A stretch of DNA of 64,000 bases from Simmondsia chinensis (Eukaryota > Streptophyta > Magnoliopsida > Caryophyllales > Simmondsiaceae): contig JAGTTD010000012.1 in the NCBI GenBank assembly GCA_018398585.1, forward strand, positions 23,941,036-24,005,035, read 5' to 3'. The stretch's first letter is position 1, and each line of letters starts with the position of its first letter. The notes beneath the pieces were generated by a model. The model saw only the letters and a list, made by a program, of their open reading frames with translations, made no database searches and was not told where the DNA came from. The position numbers were made by a program, and so were the translations under genes. Shown here piece by piece: positions 45,175 through 55,337 of the stretch.

Positions 45175-47862
45175 ATGGGTGATGCTGCTATTGCATGCGT
45201 TCTGTACGGTGGCTACTTTAGGGAGAGGGCAAAGTACGCTGGTGAAAAATTGGCTTATATTTTTGTGGATGAGAAAACTGACTTCGCTGGTTTGCAAAGG
45301 ACTGTGGCGGAGGTGATTGGTGCTCAGTTGGATGCGGGTTCAAAGATGCATTTTCAATCTTTCACCGCTGTTCCGGCCGTGCCCTTGTACGATGTCGTTG
45401 ACGATAGGTCCGTTATGTTTTGGAAGGCACTAGCCAAAGAAGATAGGGTGAAGCATCCTTTGATCGTAACTGTAGAGTCATCCGGTGACAGGAATCCTAG
45501 CTTCAATTGGCAACGAACTCCCTTTCAAACAATTCCCGATGGTGACGAGAATAGTGGCCGTTCGCACCCTGAGGTTCCCGAGACTTCTGGTGGATGTATG
45601 GAGGCGGGGATGGAAGAAGCAGCCCGTGCAGATGCATCTGATGTAGATTTGAACATGCCTACTGTGACGGTTGAGGCAACAGCAACAGGTGGAGATTGGG
45701 AAAATTCCAATCAAAGTGCATGGGATAATTTGGACAATATCAATTTATCCCAGGTGCAACCGACTGTACCTGATGCCTCACTTCCAGAGGGGCACACTTA
45801 TGAGCATCGTAATATTTCCCGTAAAGACCCTCTGATTGTCGAACCTGAATTGGAACGGAATGCGGAACCTAGCGGTCAACCGAATGTCCACCCTGACATC
45901 CAAGCTGCTGGTGATCCTCGTTTTGATGATGAGGCTGGCTATGGTGATGAGAGGAGCCGGATCAACGAGGTATATGCGCAGGGCCGGATGGTTGAGGATA
46001 TTGAAGTCGATCAAATATTTACGACGAAGAGGGACTTGTTGACTAACCTGGCAGTGATTGCGCTTAGGGAAAAATTTGAATTCAGGAGCTACAAGTCGAA
46101 CAAATCCTTAACGGTTGTCCGCTGCGCACAAGAGGGCTGCACATGGAGGGTTCGGGCTACGTGTGTAGCAGATGGTGGCTGCTGGATGGTTACAAAAGTA
46201 GAAAAGAACCACAACCACCCTAGCGATCTCACCACTGTTAGACACAGGCAGGCAACCAGTTGGGTCGTCGGGGAGTGCGTCCGCAAGAAACTTGTGAACC
46301 CCGGGAGAGTGTTCAAGCCACGGGATGTCATAGATGACATCCGAAGTTGCTACGGTGTCGATATCAGCTACAGTGTTGCTTGGAGGGTGAGAGAGTTTGC
46401 ATACGACAATGTTAGATTGGGTACGGCCGAAGAGTCCTATGCATTCTTGCCTGCCTATCTGCAAGTCCTCAAACAGACTGACCCCGGTGCCACATTTTAT
46501 TTACAGACAGATGATGAAAGTAGGTTTCAGTACCTCTTCATTGCGTTTGGTGCTTCACTTAATGGGTACCGGTTTTGCCGGCCGGTTGTGAGCATTGACG
46601 CAACACATCTGAAGGGAAAGTACCGGGGTGTTTTGTTCATGGCCGTTTGCCACGATGCCAACCAGCAAATTTTCCTGATTGCTATCGGCATCGGTGATTC
46701 AGAGAATGATGCATCGTGGCATTGGTTCCTTAGTAGGTTGAAGGAAGTAACTGGGGAGCCTGCTGGCCATGTCATTGTATCCGATAGACACCGAAGCATC
46801 CAACGCACGGTGGAAGAACTTTTCCCTGTCACATTTCAAGGGCTCTGCATGTACCACTTGCTGAACAACTTGAAGGCCAAATTCAAGAGCAACAGGAAGC
46901 ATTTGGATCAGTACTACTACAAAGCAGCCAAAGCATACAACATTCAAGAATTCCATAGTTTGTTTTTCAGTTTATGTTGTGCTGTACCCGGGGCTAAAGA
47001 TTACTTGGAAGATGTGGGACTGGACAAGTGGACTCGTTCCCACTCCCCTTGTCGTCGGTACAACATAATGACGACAAACATTTCGGAATCCATGAATGCT
47101 GTATTGGTCAAGGTACATGGCTATCCAATTACAGCCCTTGTTGATGAGTGTAGGCTACTGTTGCAGAGGTGGTTTCACGAAAGAAGAGCCAAGGCTGAAG
47201 CTTGCATCAGTACAATGTCCCCCGACGTCGAAAAAAAATTACAAGACAGATTCAAGTTAGCAAGAACGATGACGGTAAGCTCCGTACATATTGTCTTATT
47301 TTCTCATATTTTTGTATTTTGCATGCACCTTGGTTGTTTGACGCGTTTGTCTATTATTGTGGTAATGCAGATATTGCGAGCTGATGATCATACATTCGAC
47401 GTCATCGATGGGGAGAAAAACTTTGTAATAGATATGTCGCTCTGGACATGTACCTGCCGCAGGTTTCAGCTTGAGCAGCTTCCATGTGAGCATGCGTTAG
47501 CAGTGGTACAGCATAGTCCTTATGCTCTGTACGACTTGTGCTCGCCGTACTACAGTACAGAATATTGGTACGAGTCGTATAGAGGTGTCGTCTACCCGAT
47601 GCCACACATAAGTGACTGGCGTATCCCTCGTGATGTAGCTGACATGAATCTTCTTCCACCCGACGTTAGAACCTCTTCTGGGAGGAGGCGGAAGAGGAGG
47701 ATTCCGTCTGTCGGTGAGGAGCGTGTTCATCAAAGGTGCAGTCGGTGCAAGGAACACAGGCATAACCGATCCACGTGCAAGAATCCAATTGCTCTGCATC
47801 CTAATGGCGTATGCACCTCATCCAACTCCGGCCGTCCATCTCAAGTCCCTCCTCCAAATTAA
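45175..47862 (+). CDS. MURA-type MULE transposase
   Basis: DNA transposase that would cut and join the element ends in the nucleus. I chose ATG 45175, since the frame further upstream lacks an ATG and runs into a splice acceptor (CCACAG, 45172). An intron at 47275-47370 (GTAAGC...AATGCAG, 96 nt, phase 0) is inferred because it splits the protein between catalytic domain and zinc finger. Spliced length is 863 aa, unspliced 895. Domains: MuDR-type N-terminal region (~10-95); MuDR DNA-binding zinc region (~271-345: CAQEGC..WRV, KNHNHP); MULE transposase domain (~470-565) with SIDATHLKGKYRG (D475) and VSDRHRSI (D537); NISESMN (E638) as likely third acidic residue; SWIM finger (CTC..CEH, ~727-745 spliced); zinc knuckle CSRCKEHRHNRSTC (~822). 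No internal stop. Confident family call; activity unknown. Confidence 0.95.
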   Translation: MGDAAIACVLYGGYFRERAKYAGEKLAYIFVDEKTDFAGLQRTVAEVIGAQLDAGSKMHFQSFTAVPAVPLYDVVDDRSVMFWKALAKEDRVKHPLIVTVESSGDRNPSFNWQRTPFQTIPDGDENSGRSHPEVPETSGGCMEAGMEEAARADASDVDLNMPTVTVEATATGGDWENSNQSAWDNLDNINLSQVQPTVPDASLPEGHTYEHRNISRKDPLIVEPELERNAEPSGQPNVHPDIQAAGDPRFDDEAGYGDERSRINEVYAQGRMVEDIEVDQIFTTKRDLLTNLAVIALREKFEFRSYKSNKSLTVVRCAQEGCTWRVRATCVADGGCWMVTKVEKNHNHPSDLTTVRHRQATSWVVGECVRKKLVNPGRVFKPRDVIDDIRSCYGVDISYSVAWRVREFAYDNVRLGTAEESYAFLPAYLQVLKQTDPGATFYLQTDDESRFQYLFIAFGASLNGYRFCRPVVSIDATHLKGKYRGVLFMAVCHDANQQIFLIAIGIGDSENDASWHWFLSRLKEVTGEPAGHVIVSDRHRSIQRTVEELFPVTFQGLCMYHLLNNLKAKFKSNRKHLDQYYYKAAKAYNIQEFHSLFFSLCCAVPGAKDYLEDVGLDKWTRSHSPCRRYNIMTTNISESMNAVLVKVHGYPITALVDECRLLLQRWFHERRAKAEACISTMSPDVEKKLQDRFKLARTMTVSSVHIVLFSHIFVFCMHLGCLTRLSIIVVMQILRADDHTFDVIDGEKNFVIDMSLWTCTCRRFQLEQLPCEHALAVVQHSPYALYDLCSPYYSTEYWYESYRGVVYPMPHISDWRIPRDVADMNLLPPDVRTSSGRRRKRRIPSVGEERVHQRCSRCKEHRHNRSTCKNPIALHPNGVCTSSNSGRPSQVPPPN
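47275..47370 (+). other. 96-nt stop-free intron in the transposase gene
   Basis: Donor ACG|GTAAGC and acceptor TAATGCAG|ATATTG. The length is 32 codons with no stop, phase 0, T-rich. If retained it adds a hydrophobic segment (FSHIFVF, LSIIVV) between the catalytic domain and the SWIM finger without breaking the frame. Confidence 0.75.
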
Positions 47863-48160
47863 CTTATAGTCTTCAAATGTATAAATTTTACTTGTGACAT
47901 ACCTATATAATTTCGTTTTACCATAGGATTTACATTGTATATTACCATAGGATTTACGTTGTATCCAGTGTACTGAAAATTGTCGGAAGGTTGTGATGTG
48001 TACGTAATAGGGTAATGAAAAATGTGTATATTTCCATACTGTTGTATATTCCTATAATGAAAGCTGTCAATGAATTGATTTGAAGTTGGTCCTAATTGTG
48101 TGTTCTAAGTGGTTGATGTGTTTTTCAAGTGTGTTACGATGTATGCCGACATGCGTGGAT
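47863..48160 (+). other. 3' untranslated region of the transposase gene
   Basis: AT-rich, with a duplicated ACCATAGGATTTACRTTGTAT (47921-47962) and AATGAAA/AATAATGAAA-like words as possible polyadenylation signals. No ORF. Confidence 0.45.
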
Positions 48161-49420
48161 GGTGTATCGCCACACGTATCAGCATCAAAGGTAAGTCATA
48201 CACCACTAAGTAGTTGAAACACACTTGTAGAAGTTGATTTCACACCATTAAGACTTGTCATACACTAAGTATGGTAAGTCATACACCACTAGGTAGTTAA
48301 AATACACTTGTACAAGTTGATTTCATACCATTAAGACTCATCATACACTAAGTATGGTAAGTCATATACCACTAAGTAGTTGAAACACACTTGTACAAGT
48401 TGATTTCACACCATTAAGGCTTGTCGTACACTAAGTATGGTAAGTCATACACCACTAAGTAGTTGAAACACACTTGTACAAGTTGATTTCACACCATCAA
48501 GACTCATCATACACCACTAAGTAGTTGAAACACACTTGTACAAGTTGATTTCACACCATTAAGACTCATCATACACTAAGTATGGTAAGTCATACACAAC
48601 TAAGTAGTTGAAACACACTTGTACAAGTTGATTTCACACCATTAAGACTTGTCATACACTAAGTATGGTAAGTCATACACCACTAAGTAGTTGAAACACA
48701 CTTGTACAAGTTGATTTCACACCATTAAGACTCATCATACACTAAGTATGGTAAGTCATACACAACTAAGTAGTTGAAACACACTTGTACAAGTTGATTT
48801 CACACCATTAAGACTTGTCATACACTAAGTATGGTAAGTCATACACCACTTAGTAGTTGAAACACACTTGTACAAGTTGATTTCACACCATTAAGACTCA
48901 TCATACACTAAGTATGGTAAGTCATACACCACTAAGTAGTTGAAACACACTTGTACAAGTTGATTTCACACCATCAAGACTCATCATACACCACTAAGTA
49001 GTTGAAACACACTTGTACAAGTTGATTTCACACCATTAAGACTCATCATACACTAAGTATGGTAAGTCATACACAACTAAGTAGTTGAAACACACTTGTA
49101 CAAGTTGATTTCACACCATTAAGACTTGTCATACACTAAGTATGGTAAGTCATACGCCACTAAGTAGTTGAAACACACTTGTACAAGTTGATTTCACACC
49201 ATTAAGACTCATCATACACTAAGTATGGTAAGTCATACGCCACTAAGTAGTTGAAACACACTTGTACAAGTTGATTTCACACCATTAAGGCTTGTCATAC
49301 ACTAAGTATGGTAAGTCATACACCACTAAGTAGTTGAAACACACTTGTACAAGTTGATTTCACACCATTAAGACTCATCATACACTATGTATGGTAAGCA
49401 AAACACTACTAAGTATTCGA
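48160..49420 (-). repeat. Satellite-like array in the spacer between the two genes
   Basis: About 15 monomers of ~80-83 bp: AAGTCATACACCACTAAGTAG, TTGAAACACACTTGTACAAG, TTGATTTCACACCATTAAGAC. The orientation is reverse complement relative to the array in the transposase intron. A ~477-bp higher-order copy is visible: CACCATCAAGACTCATC recurs at about 48492 and 48969 with the same monomer order around it. Copies are nearly identical, so homogenisation is recent. Confidence 0.93.
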
Positions 49421-49795
49421 AACACTATAATTGCCACAACCATCAATGAAATTGTGTACCAAGCAATATAAATGCCCTTGTTGATTTATATGGATGAGGC
49501 TGAGCGGTTGGGTTGGTTGGTTGTTGAACATTGAATGTTCAGGGGGTCATAATGGACTACAAAGCAAGGCATTTAATAACCTCAACTACCACCTACTTTA
49601 TCATACCCCTCTCCCACGGTTCTCCCCCTATAAAGGGATGAGATGGACAGGAAGCCAAGCATATACGGTCCTCAATATATCGACCCGTTTAAATTCCTAA
49701 TGTAAGTGGCTCTAGCAGCGGCGGTGGTGGGCCAGTGACAGCTGAGACATAAAGAGAGGTGGCACTTCTACGGGTCATGTTTCATCAACGGCCTA
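49421..49795. other. Unique-looking spacer inside the MULE
   Basis: No repeat monomers. It contains CCCCCTATAAAGGG (about 49623), a TATA-like word in GC-rich context, and GCAGCGGCGGTGGTGG (about 49717). No significant ORF. It could be captured DNA or a cryptic promoter. Confidence 0.35.
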
Positions 49796-50245
49796 CCAAG
49801 CAATTAGTGGTGTATGATCAATCACACATGGTGTACAGTATACGATGAGTTGTAATGGTGTGAACTTCATCCGCATGATAAGGATCTTGAACTTTGTATG
49901 CATGCAGTGGATGCACTTTACAGACAACATATGCAGAGGGACAACTGTATGTAGTTCCAACAGTTATATATGTCCAGTTTGTCATGCAAATTGTATGCAG
50001 GGTTTTAATGTGTGTCAAGTTCTACGTATCATACACAGTGTATGATGAGTTTTATGTACGGTAAAATCACGGGCTGTGCATGTATTTTTAAGTTTGTTGG
50101 AAATTATTGGTATCACACCATTAATACGCTGTGTATGATGAGTTATATGGGTGAAAAATCAAGTTCTACAATTGTGTTTTAGGTACTTAGTGGTGTATAA
50201 CCAATCATAAACGGTGTAGGATGAGTTTGAATGGTTAATAACAAC
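49796..50245 (+). repeat. Diverged satellite monomers, plus orientation
   Basis: AATTAGTGGTGTATGATCAATC, then ATCATACACAGTGTATGATGAG (about 50028) and related words at intervals of about 90-120 bp. They are more diverged than the neighbouring array and in the opposite orientation to it. Confidence 0.7.
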
Positions 50246-50260
50246 CTTTGCACGTGTGAA

Positions 50261-50510
50261 TACATCAATAGGAAAATACAACAACATCGAAATATCTGTA
50301 AACTTACATACAACTTTCAATATAATGAATACAATGTAAATCCTTTGGTACAAGTATACATTTTTATTACAACATTTGAAAATACATCAATAGGAACATA
50401 CAACAACATCGAAATATACAATATTACATACAACTTTCAATATAATGAATACAATGTAAATCCTTTGGTACAAGTATGCATTTCTATTACATACAACTTT
50501 CAGTATAATG
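50261..50510. repeat. 122-bp direct duplication downstream of the peptidase gene
   Basis: TACATCAATAGGA, ACAACAACATCGAAATAT, ACAACTTTCAATATAATG and AATCCTTTGGTACAAGTAT occur twice, offset 122 bp (50261 and 50383). A shortened third ACAACTTTCA lies at about 50494. It ends ~50 bp from the stop codon of the minus-strand gene, within its probable 3' untranslated region. Confidence 0.85.
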
Positions 50511-51343
50511 AAAACAATGTATAATGAATAACATAATTTTATGGACATGCATGCAATTAAAGCCGTTTATTCCTTCTGTGTTTGTACAAGTGTACGGAAG
50601 TATACAGCCGCAATTTCCCCATCTGCTCTTGCGTGCATTGGGAGATGCTCAGTCCTTTGGTAAGCAAAAACTCTATGAACTTTACAACAAAAATTCCACA
50701 GTCTGACCTGCAGTTAATATTAATACAGATTTCACAGTCAGAAATTGTACATCATTGCAAGTAATGACTATTTTGCATCCACTTCATAACCAAAAGTCCA
50801 AATGAACGGAATAGTAAAATTGCATGGGAAGTAGATGTCATACCCCCCTTGTTGTGGATATTCATTCCGTTTGTAAGTTACCGAGAAAGGCTTGCCCTTG
50901 AACTGTATGAGGTCCTTTCGGACATCCCAAAAATTAACCAACGCTAGAGCATGTGGAAGCAATTTTGCAATTGGTTCCACATGTTCTAATCTTGCTGCCC
51001 TGGATTTGGCGGCGTACAAGGAATCAAATACCTGTATCCGCCAATCATTAAGATGGATGGCAGCAAGGAACCAATGTTGATTAGGTTGATTAATGGGCAT
51101 GTATATCCGATCCACGTTGTGGCAGCTAACCCCATACGTGGCATCCCCGGCAAGGAACTTAATGATCAACGAATCAAAGTCAGTAAAAGCTGACTCAAGC
51201 GGGATTCCACTGTTTTGGATCTGTTTTAGTAGGGGTCCAAATTGAGGAGCAACAGTTGTGTCCGCGCATGTTGCCCTCTAGTCGAATTGCTCTGGCCACT
51301 GATGTTTCTTCTCCAAAATGTAGTGCAGAATTACATCCATTTC

Positions 51344-51615
51344 CTGCGATTCAAAACTAATTAGTTGAGACAAGTTGATTTTACACACATAAATAAGTTC
51401 ATTTTACACAGTTGAACCCTATGACTAATCATACACCACTCTTTATTCAAAACACACTAACACAGGTTGATTTTACACCTTTAGCATCAACCATACACGG
51501 TGTATGACTAGTAATACAGCACTTACTTAATACACAATAACATAAGTAGATTTAACACAGGTTGATTTTACTTATTAGTTGACACACGGCAAAACTATCA
51601 TGATGGGAAACATAC
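51344..51615 (-). repeat. Peptidase intron with satellite monomers
   Basis: Donor GAG|GTATGT (51615) and acceptor AATCGCAG (51344). It contains TGACTAATCATACACCACTC and CCATACACGGTGTATGACTAG monomers in the gene's sense orientation. Confidence 0.75.
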
Positions 51616-51736
51616 CTCATCAGTAAGCCAGGCGTCCTCGTTTCTCAACCGATACCAAAATTGACCCGTCGTCACAGTCAAAACAGAGAAATCCATTCGT
51701 TGATCATTAGGTAACGGAAAGGGGGTCTTCAAATCT

Positions 51737-52582
51737 CTGTAATATACAACACCAAGCACGATATATAAGCATACCATAAGAAAGATGATTTCAGACCACT
51801 GTAACAGTAATTACTTGAAAAACGAGCAAAAGTTGATTTTATGCCATTAAAACATATCATACATTGTGTATGACAAGTCTTTTAACACTAATTTCTTGTA
51901 ATAAACCTGAATAAGCTCATTTTAAACCACTAAAACGAGTCATACCCAGTGTATGATTCGATTTCAGACCACTGTAACAGTAATTACATAAAAATAATTG
52001 CAAAAGTTGATTTTATGCCATTAAAACCTATCATACATTGTGTATGCCAAGTCATTTACCACTAATTGCTTAAAATACACCTGAATCGAATCATTTTACA
52101 CCATTAAAACGCATCATACCCAGTGTATGATTCGATTTCAGACCACTGTAATAGTAATTACATAAAAAAACTGCAAACGTTGATTTTATGCCATTAAAAC
52201 CTGTCATACATTGTGTATGCCAAGTCATTTACCACTATTGCTTAAAATACACCTGAATCGAATCATTTTACACCATTAAAACGCATCATACCTAGTGTAG
52301 GATTCAATTTCAGACCACTGTACCCCTAATTACTTGAATAAAACAACAAAAGTTGATTTTATGCCATTATAACCTATCATATATTGTGTATGACAAATCA
52401 TTTACTACTAATTAATTAAAATACACCTGAATAAGTTCACTTGATACCATGATAGTGCATCATACACAGTGTATGATTTTCTTTCAGACACCACTAATTA
52501 CTTGAAACACACCTAAGAAAGATGCATTCTAGAAACTTTTACATACAAATTATCAAAAAGCATCGTGCAAAATCACACTCAC
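51737..52582 (-). repeat. Large peptidase intron filled with ~174-bp dimers
   Basis: Donor CTAA|GTGAGT (52582) and acceptor ATATTACAG (51737). About four A-B dimer units (51780-52500) with CATACCCAGTGTATGATTCG and CATACATTGTGTATG cores, the same type as in the terminal arms. Confidence 0.8.
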
Positions 52583-54583
52583 TTAGCGACCGTTGCGTGG
52601 AAACTTTTGTAAAAATCTTCAAAATCTTCTATGTCTTTGTCGGAGGCAGGCTGGAATGGATTGAAGGGCAGAACTGGCTCCGGTCCAGGATGGGTAATTT
52701 TTGCCCGTTTGCTCTTACCCTCCGCAGTCCATTCCTCACCTTTGTACTTGGGGTTTGGCTTGGGGTCCCTCCTCTCTTGCCCCAAACTACACACTGTCTC
52801 GGACAATGTCAACAAGTTTTCAACGCCTTCGACATGCGGTGACGATGGTTCCTTGAAGACATTTTCCTCGGCCCTAGATGGCATAGCACATAGCAAAAGT
52901 CAATAAGCATCAACATGCATGAAAACATAACAAATTGAGACACTAACAAGGAATCTAGTGTCTTACCCAGTACGTACAGGAGAAACTATTATGGCTTGCT
53001 CAATCGGGGATGGATGAGCGGAAGTCGATGAACATAAGTGCGGCGATGCGGCCTGCGCTTGACGGTCTGAGAGCAGCTCCTTAATTAGTGCATCCTGAGC
53101 CTCAAACCGTCGTTCGTACATTTGCAGCATTCGCTGGTGCGCTTCAAGCTGCATCCGTACCATTTGCACCTCTTTATCCATCGCTTCGAGTCTCTCCATA
53201 ACCTGCAATAAGTCCTCCAAATTGGCATAATCAGCAAATTTGAATAATGTAGTATCCACACGGATAAAAATACGATTAAATAAACACAAAATAATTCATC
53301 ATACCGATTGGTCCGCCGAATTGGTTGACGTAGGATACGGGTCCTCCCTGGATGCCGGCAACGGAGGTTGAGTTGCCAATGGTTGTGGCTCCTCACCAAG
53401 CTCTGTTGGCATTGCCATAACAGGAGATTGAAACCCCTCCTCAGCATCCTCAGCATAGGGAATGCCTTGTAGATTAGGCTGACCGGCTTCCGCACTCATC
53501 AGTCTAATCGGTTCGGCATTCAATTGCTGATCAAAGGAAGATACATCATACACACGTTAGTAAAATTACAAAACACACTTCTAACCCAAAATATATGAAA
53601 CATACAGTAGTAAAACAATAACAACATAGTGTATTTATTACCTGATCAAATACCGTTGAGAGCAGAGCGGAGTACAGAGCCTTAACGGACATCTTCCAGT
53701 TAAGGATCCGCCCAAGAGGCTGGTCGCCAACCCTCACCGCCCCAACCTTGGCAAGTTCTGGAAGGATTTCCAGGGCAAATATGGAAACCACATCGTAGAA
53801 CCCGTGGACGGAGTAGGCATTCTCCAAACCGTGGTGCATTCTTGCAGCGAAATCCTTGAGCTTCCGCACCAAGAATTTCCAGCTCAAGGATCCCCATGCA
53901 ACACGATTGAAAGAGTCCACATCATCCACGAGGGCCAGGATGTTCGGGTCAATGCCCGTTCGCTTGCGTTTGGCGAACAGTAGACCCTCGACTAGGTACG
54001 CAACAGCAAGCTTAACCTGGTCCTCCATGATGGAGCAGGTTCTGCATGCATCAAAAAGCTGCTGCCTAGTCATCCTCCCCCTCATGCCATACTTGGCAAC
54101 CAGCCTGTTGGGACCACCGCGTACATCTTCCACACCGGCATATCTCAAGCCGGTGAGAATGCAAAACTCCCTCCTCCCAAGGTGCACTACCTTCCCACCA
54201 AATAAGAATGATAACTCCTCGGGATTGGGGTTGGCCACCTGGTGGAGAAGGACAACGTGAATGAGACTATGCCAGAAGCTGACATTGGTCTCACTCAGCC
54301 CAAGCAGATGCCCGACATTGTATTGTGAGGCAAGGGCAAGCTGTAATGCAAAACACTTTTAGTTAATATGGTATCATAAATGTCATTGTCAAAAGTCAAC
54401 ATAATTAAAATGGATACAGTGTCAAACCTTGGCTTCGTCGTCCTTCAAGATTTCCTTTATCTCCGTGACAACCTTGGTTGACAAACCTATTTGGTTGATT
54501 TGGAGGAATTTCCAGAAACCCCTCGGGAAAATGTAATCAACCTCAACGGCAGGACGGCTCTTCCTACGTGTGTAAAATGCCAT

Positions 54584-55000
54584 CTGAAATAAAAGCAATA
54601 CACCATTAACTGAACACAAACAGACACACTTTGGTTCTACACCATTGAAACAAATCATACAGAGTGTATGATTGATTATACACCACCACTAATTACTTAT
54701 AATACACAAACACAAGTTGGTTATACACCATTAAAACCAATCCTACACACTGTATGGTTGCTCATATGAAACATGCAGAAGTTCATTATACCACAAAGGT
54801 CGATTTTACGTGAAAAAAAACACAAAACATGCAGAAGATCATTTTATACAAATAAAAAACACTAATCACAAAGCCACTAACACCAAAACCCTAAACCCTA
54901 ACAAATACTATGCACTATGTTCAGGAAATGGTACGAAACAAACGGATATTATACATTGGAGCACCAAAACCCAAACCCTACAAAAATAACTCTTACTCAC
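54584..55000 (-). repeat. 5' intron of the peptidase gene with satellite monomers
   Basis: Donor TTCGAAG|GTGAGTAAG at 55000 and acceptor TTTTATTTCAG|ATG at 54584. Two monomers (54640-54760) with ATCATACAGAGTGTATGATTG and CCTACACACTGTATGG cores. The acceptor abuts the ATG exactly, as in the transposase gene. Confidence 0.75.
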
Positions 55001-55170
55001 CTTCGAAAATGGTGATTAAAGACTGGAGCAGCTATAGATCAAGGATGAAGGTGTGAAAACAGAGGTCAGACCCACGGGAATGACAATCGCAGCTGAAGTA
55101 GAGGAGAAAGAGGATGAACAAATTCGGAAAGAGGAGAGAGAGAATGAACGGGTGAGAGAAAGAGGAGAGT
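55001..55170 (-). other. Putative non-coding first exon of the peptidase gene
   Basis: A CT-rich leader (minus strand) downstream of a TATA-like TTTATAAGCC at 55180-55190. It ends TTTTCGAAG at the donor. The upstream part is homologous, in inverted orientation, to the transposase promoter side (CATTTAATGC, CTCTCTCTC, AACTTG). Confidence 0.55.
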
Positions 55171-55179
55171 GACTGGTGG

Positions 55180-55190
55180 CTTATAAAACA
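55180..55190 (-). promoter_or_regulatory. TATA-like box for the peptidase gene
   Basis: Minus strand TGTTTTATAAGCC about 25-30 bp before the CT-rich leader. The position fits a plant TATA box; transcription start not known. Confidence 0.45.
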
Positions 55191-55337
55191 AGTTGCTTAT
55201 GGGGAAGACAGAAAGGCGGGAAGGGGTTTTACAGCTGTAAGTAAATGAGGCGAGAGCAGGGGCACGGATGGCATTAAATGAGGAGAGAGAAAGGGGACGG
55301 GTTGGGGGGGGGGGGTGAATGGGAGGGCCTTTTTGAA

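Larger units (their letters stand above)
50557..54583 (-). pseudogene. DUF1985-like / Ulp1-like (C48 peptidase) gene of the MULE, one in-frame stop
   Basis: Related to SUMO-type cysteine proteases that KI-type MULEs carry; the natural substrate is unknown. Coding exons (minus): 54583-54428, 54340-53642, 53526-53305, 53202-52967, 52873-52583, 51736-51616, 51343-50844, 50707-50557. Every junction has GT..AG and all phases agree, giving 791 codons. Residues ~53-285 hold a DUF1985-like region (GRREFCILTGLRY); ~360-405 a coiled coil (VMERLEAMDKEVQ..); ~440-470 a basic patch (GKSKRAKI); ~575-791 the peptidase with H665 (NQHWFLA), D682 (VFDSL) and C745 (PQQGG|SDCGIF). The Cys lies on the last exon, behind an intron. 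A TAG at 51280-51278 (codon 597) would remove the whole catalytic triad. Whether this is a real mutation, readthrough or an error is open. Confidence 0.85.

Noticed and set aside
45478..47799. Several ORFs of 60-118 codons on both strands across the transposase
   Set aside because: They are shadows in other frames of the 863/895-residue transposase frame and carry no domain.
53856..54260. 134-codon plus-strand ORF
   Set aside because: Antisense shadow of the conserved DUF1985-like exon 54340-53642, which has consistent splice phases.
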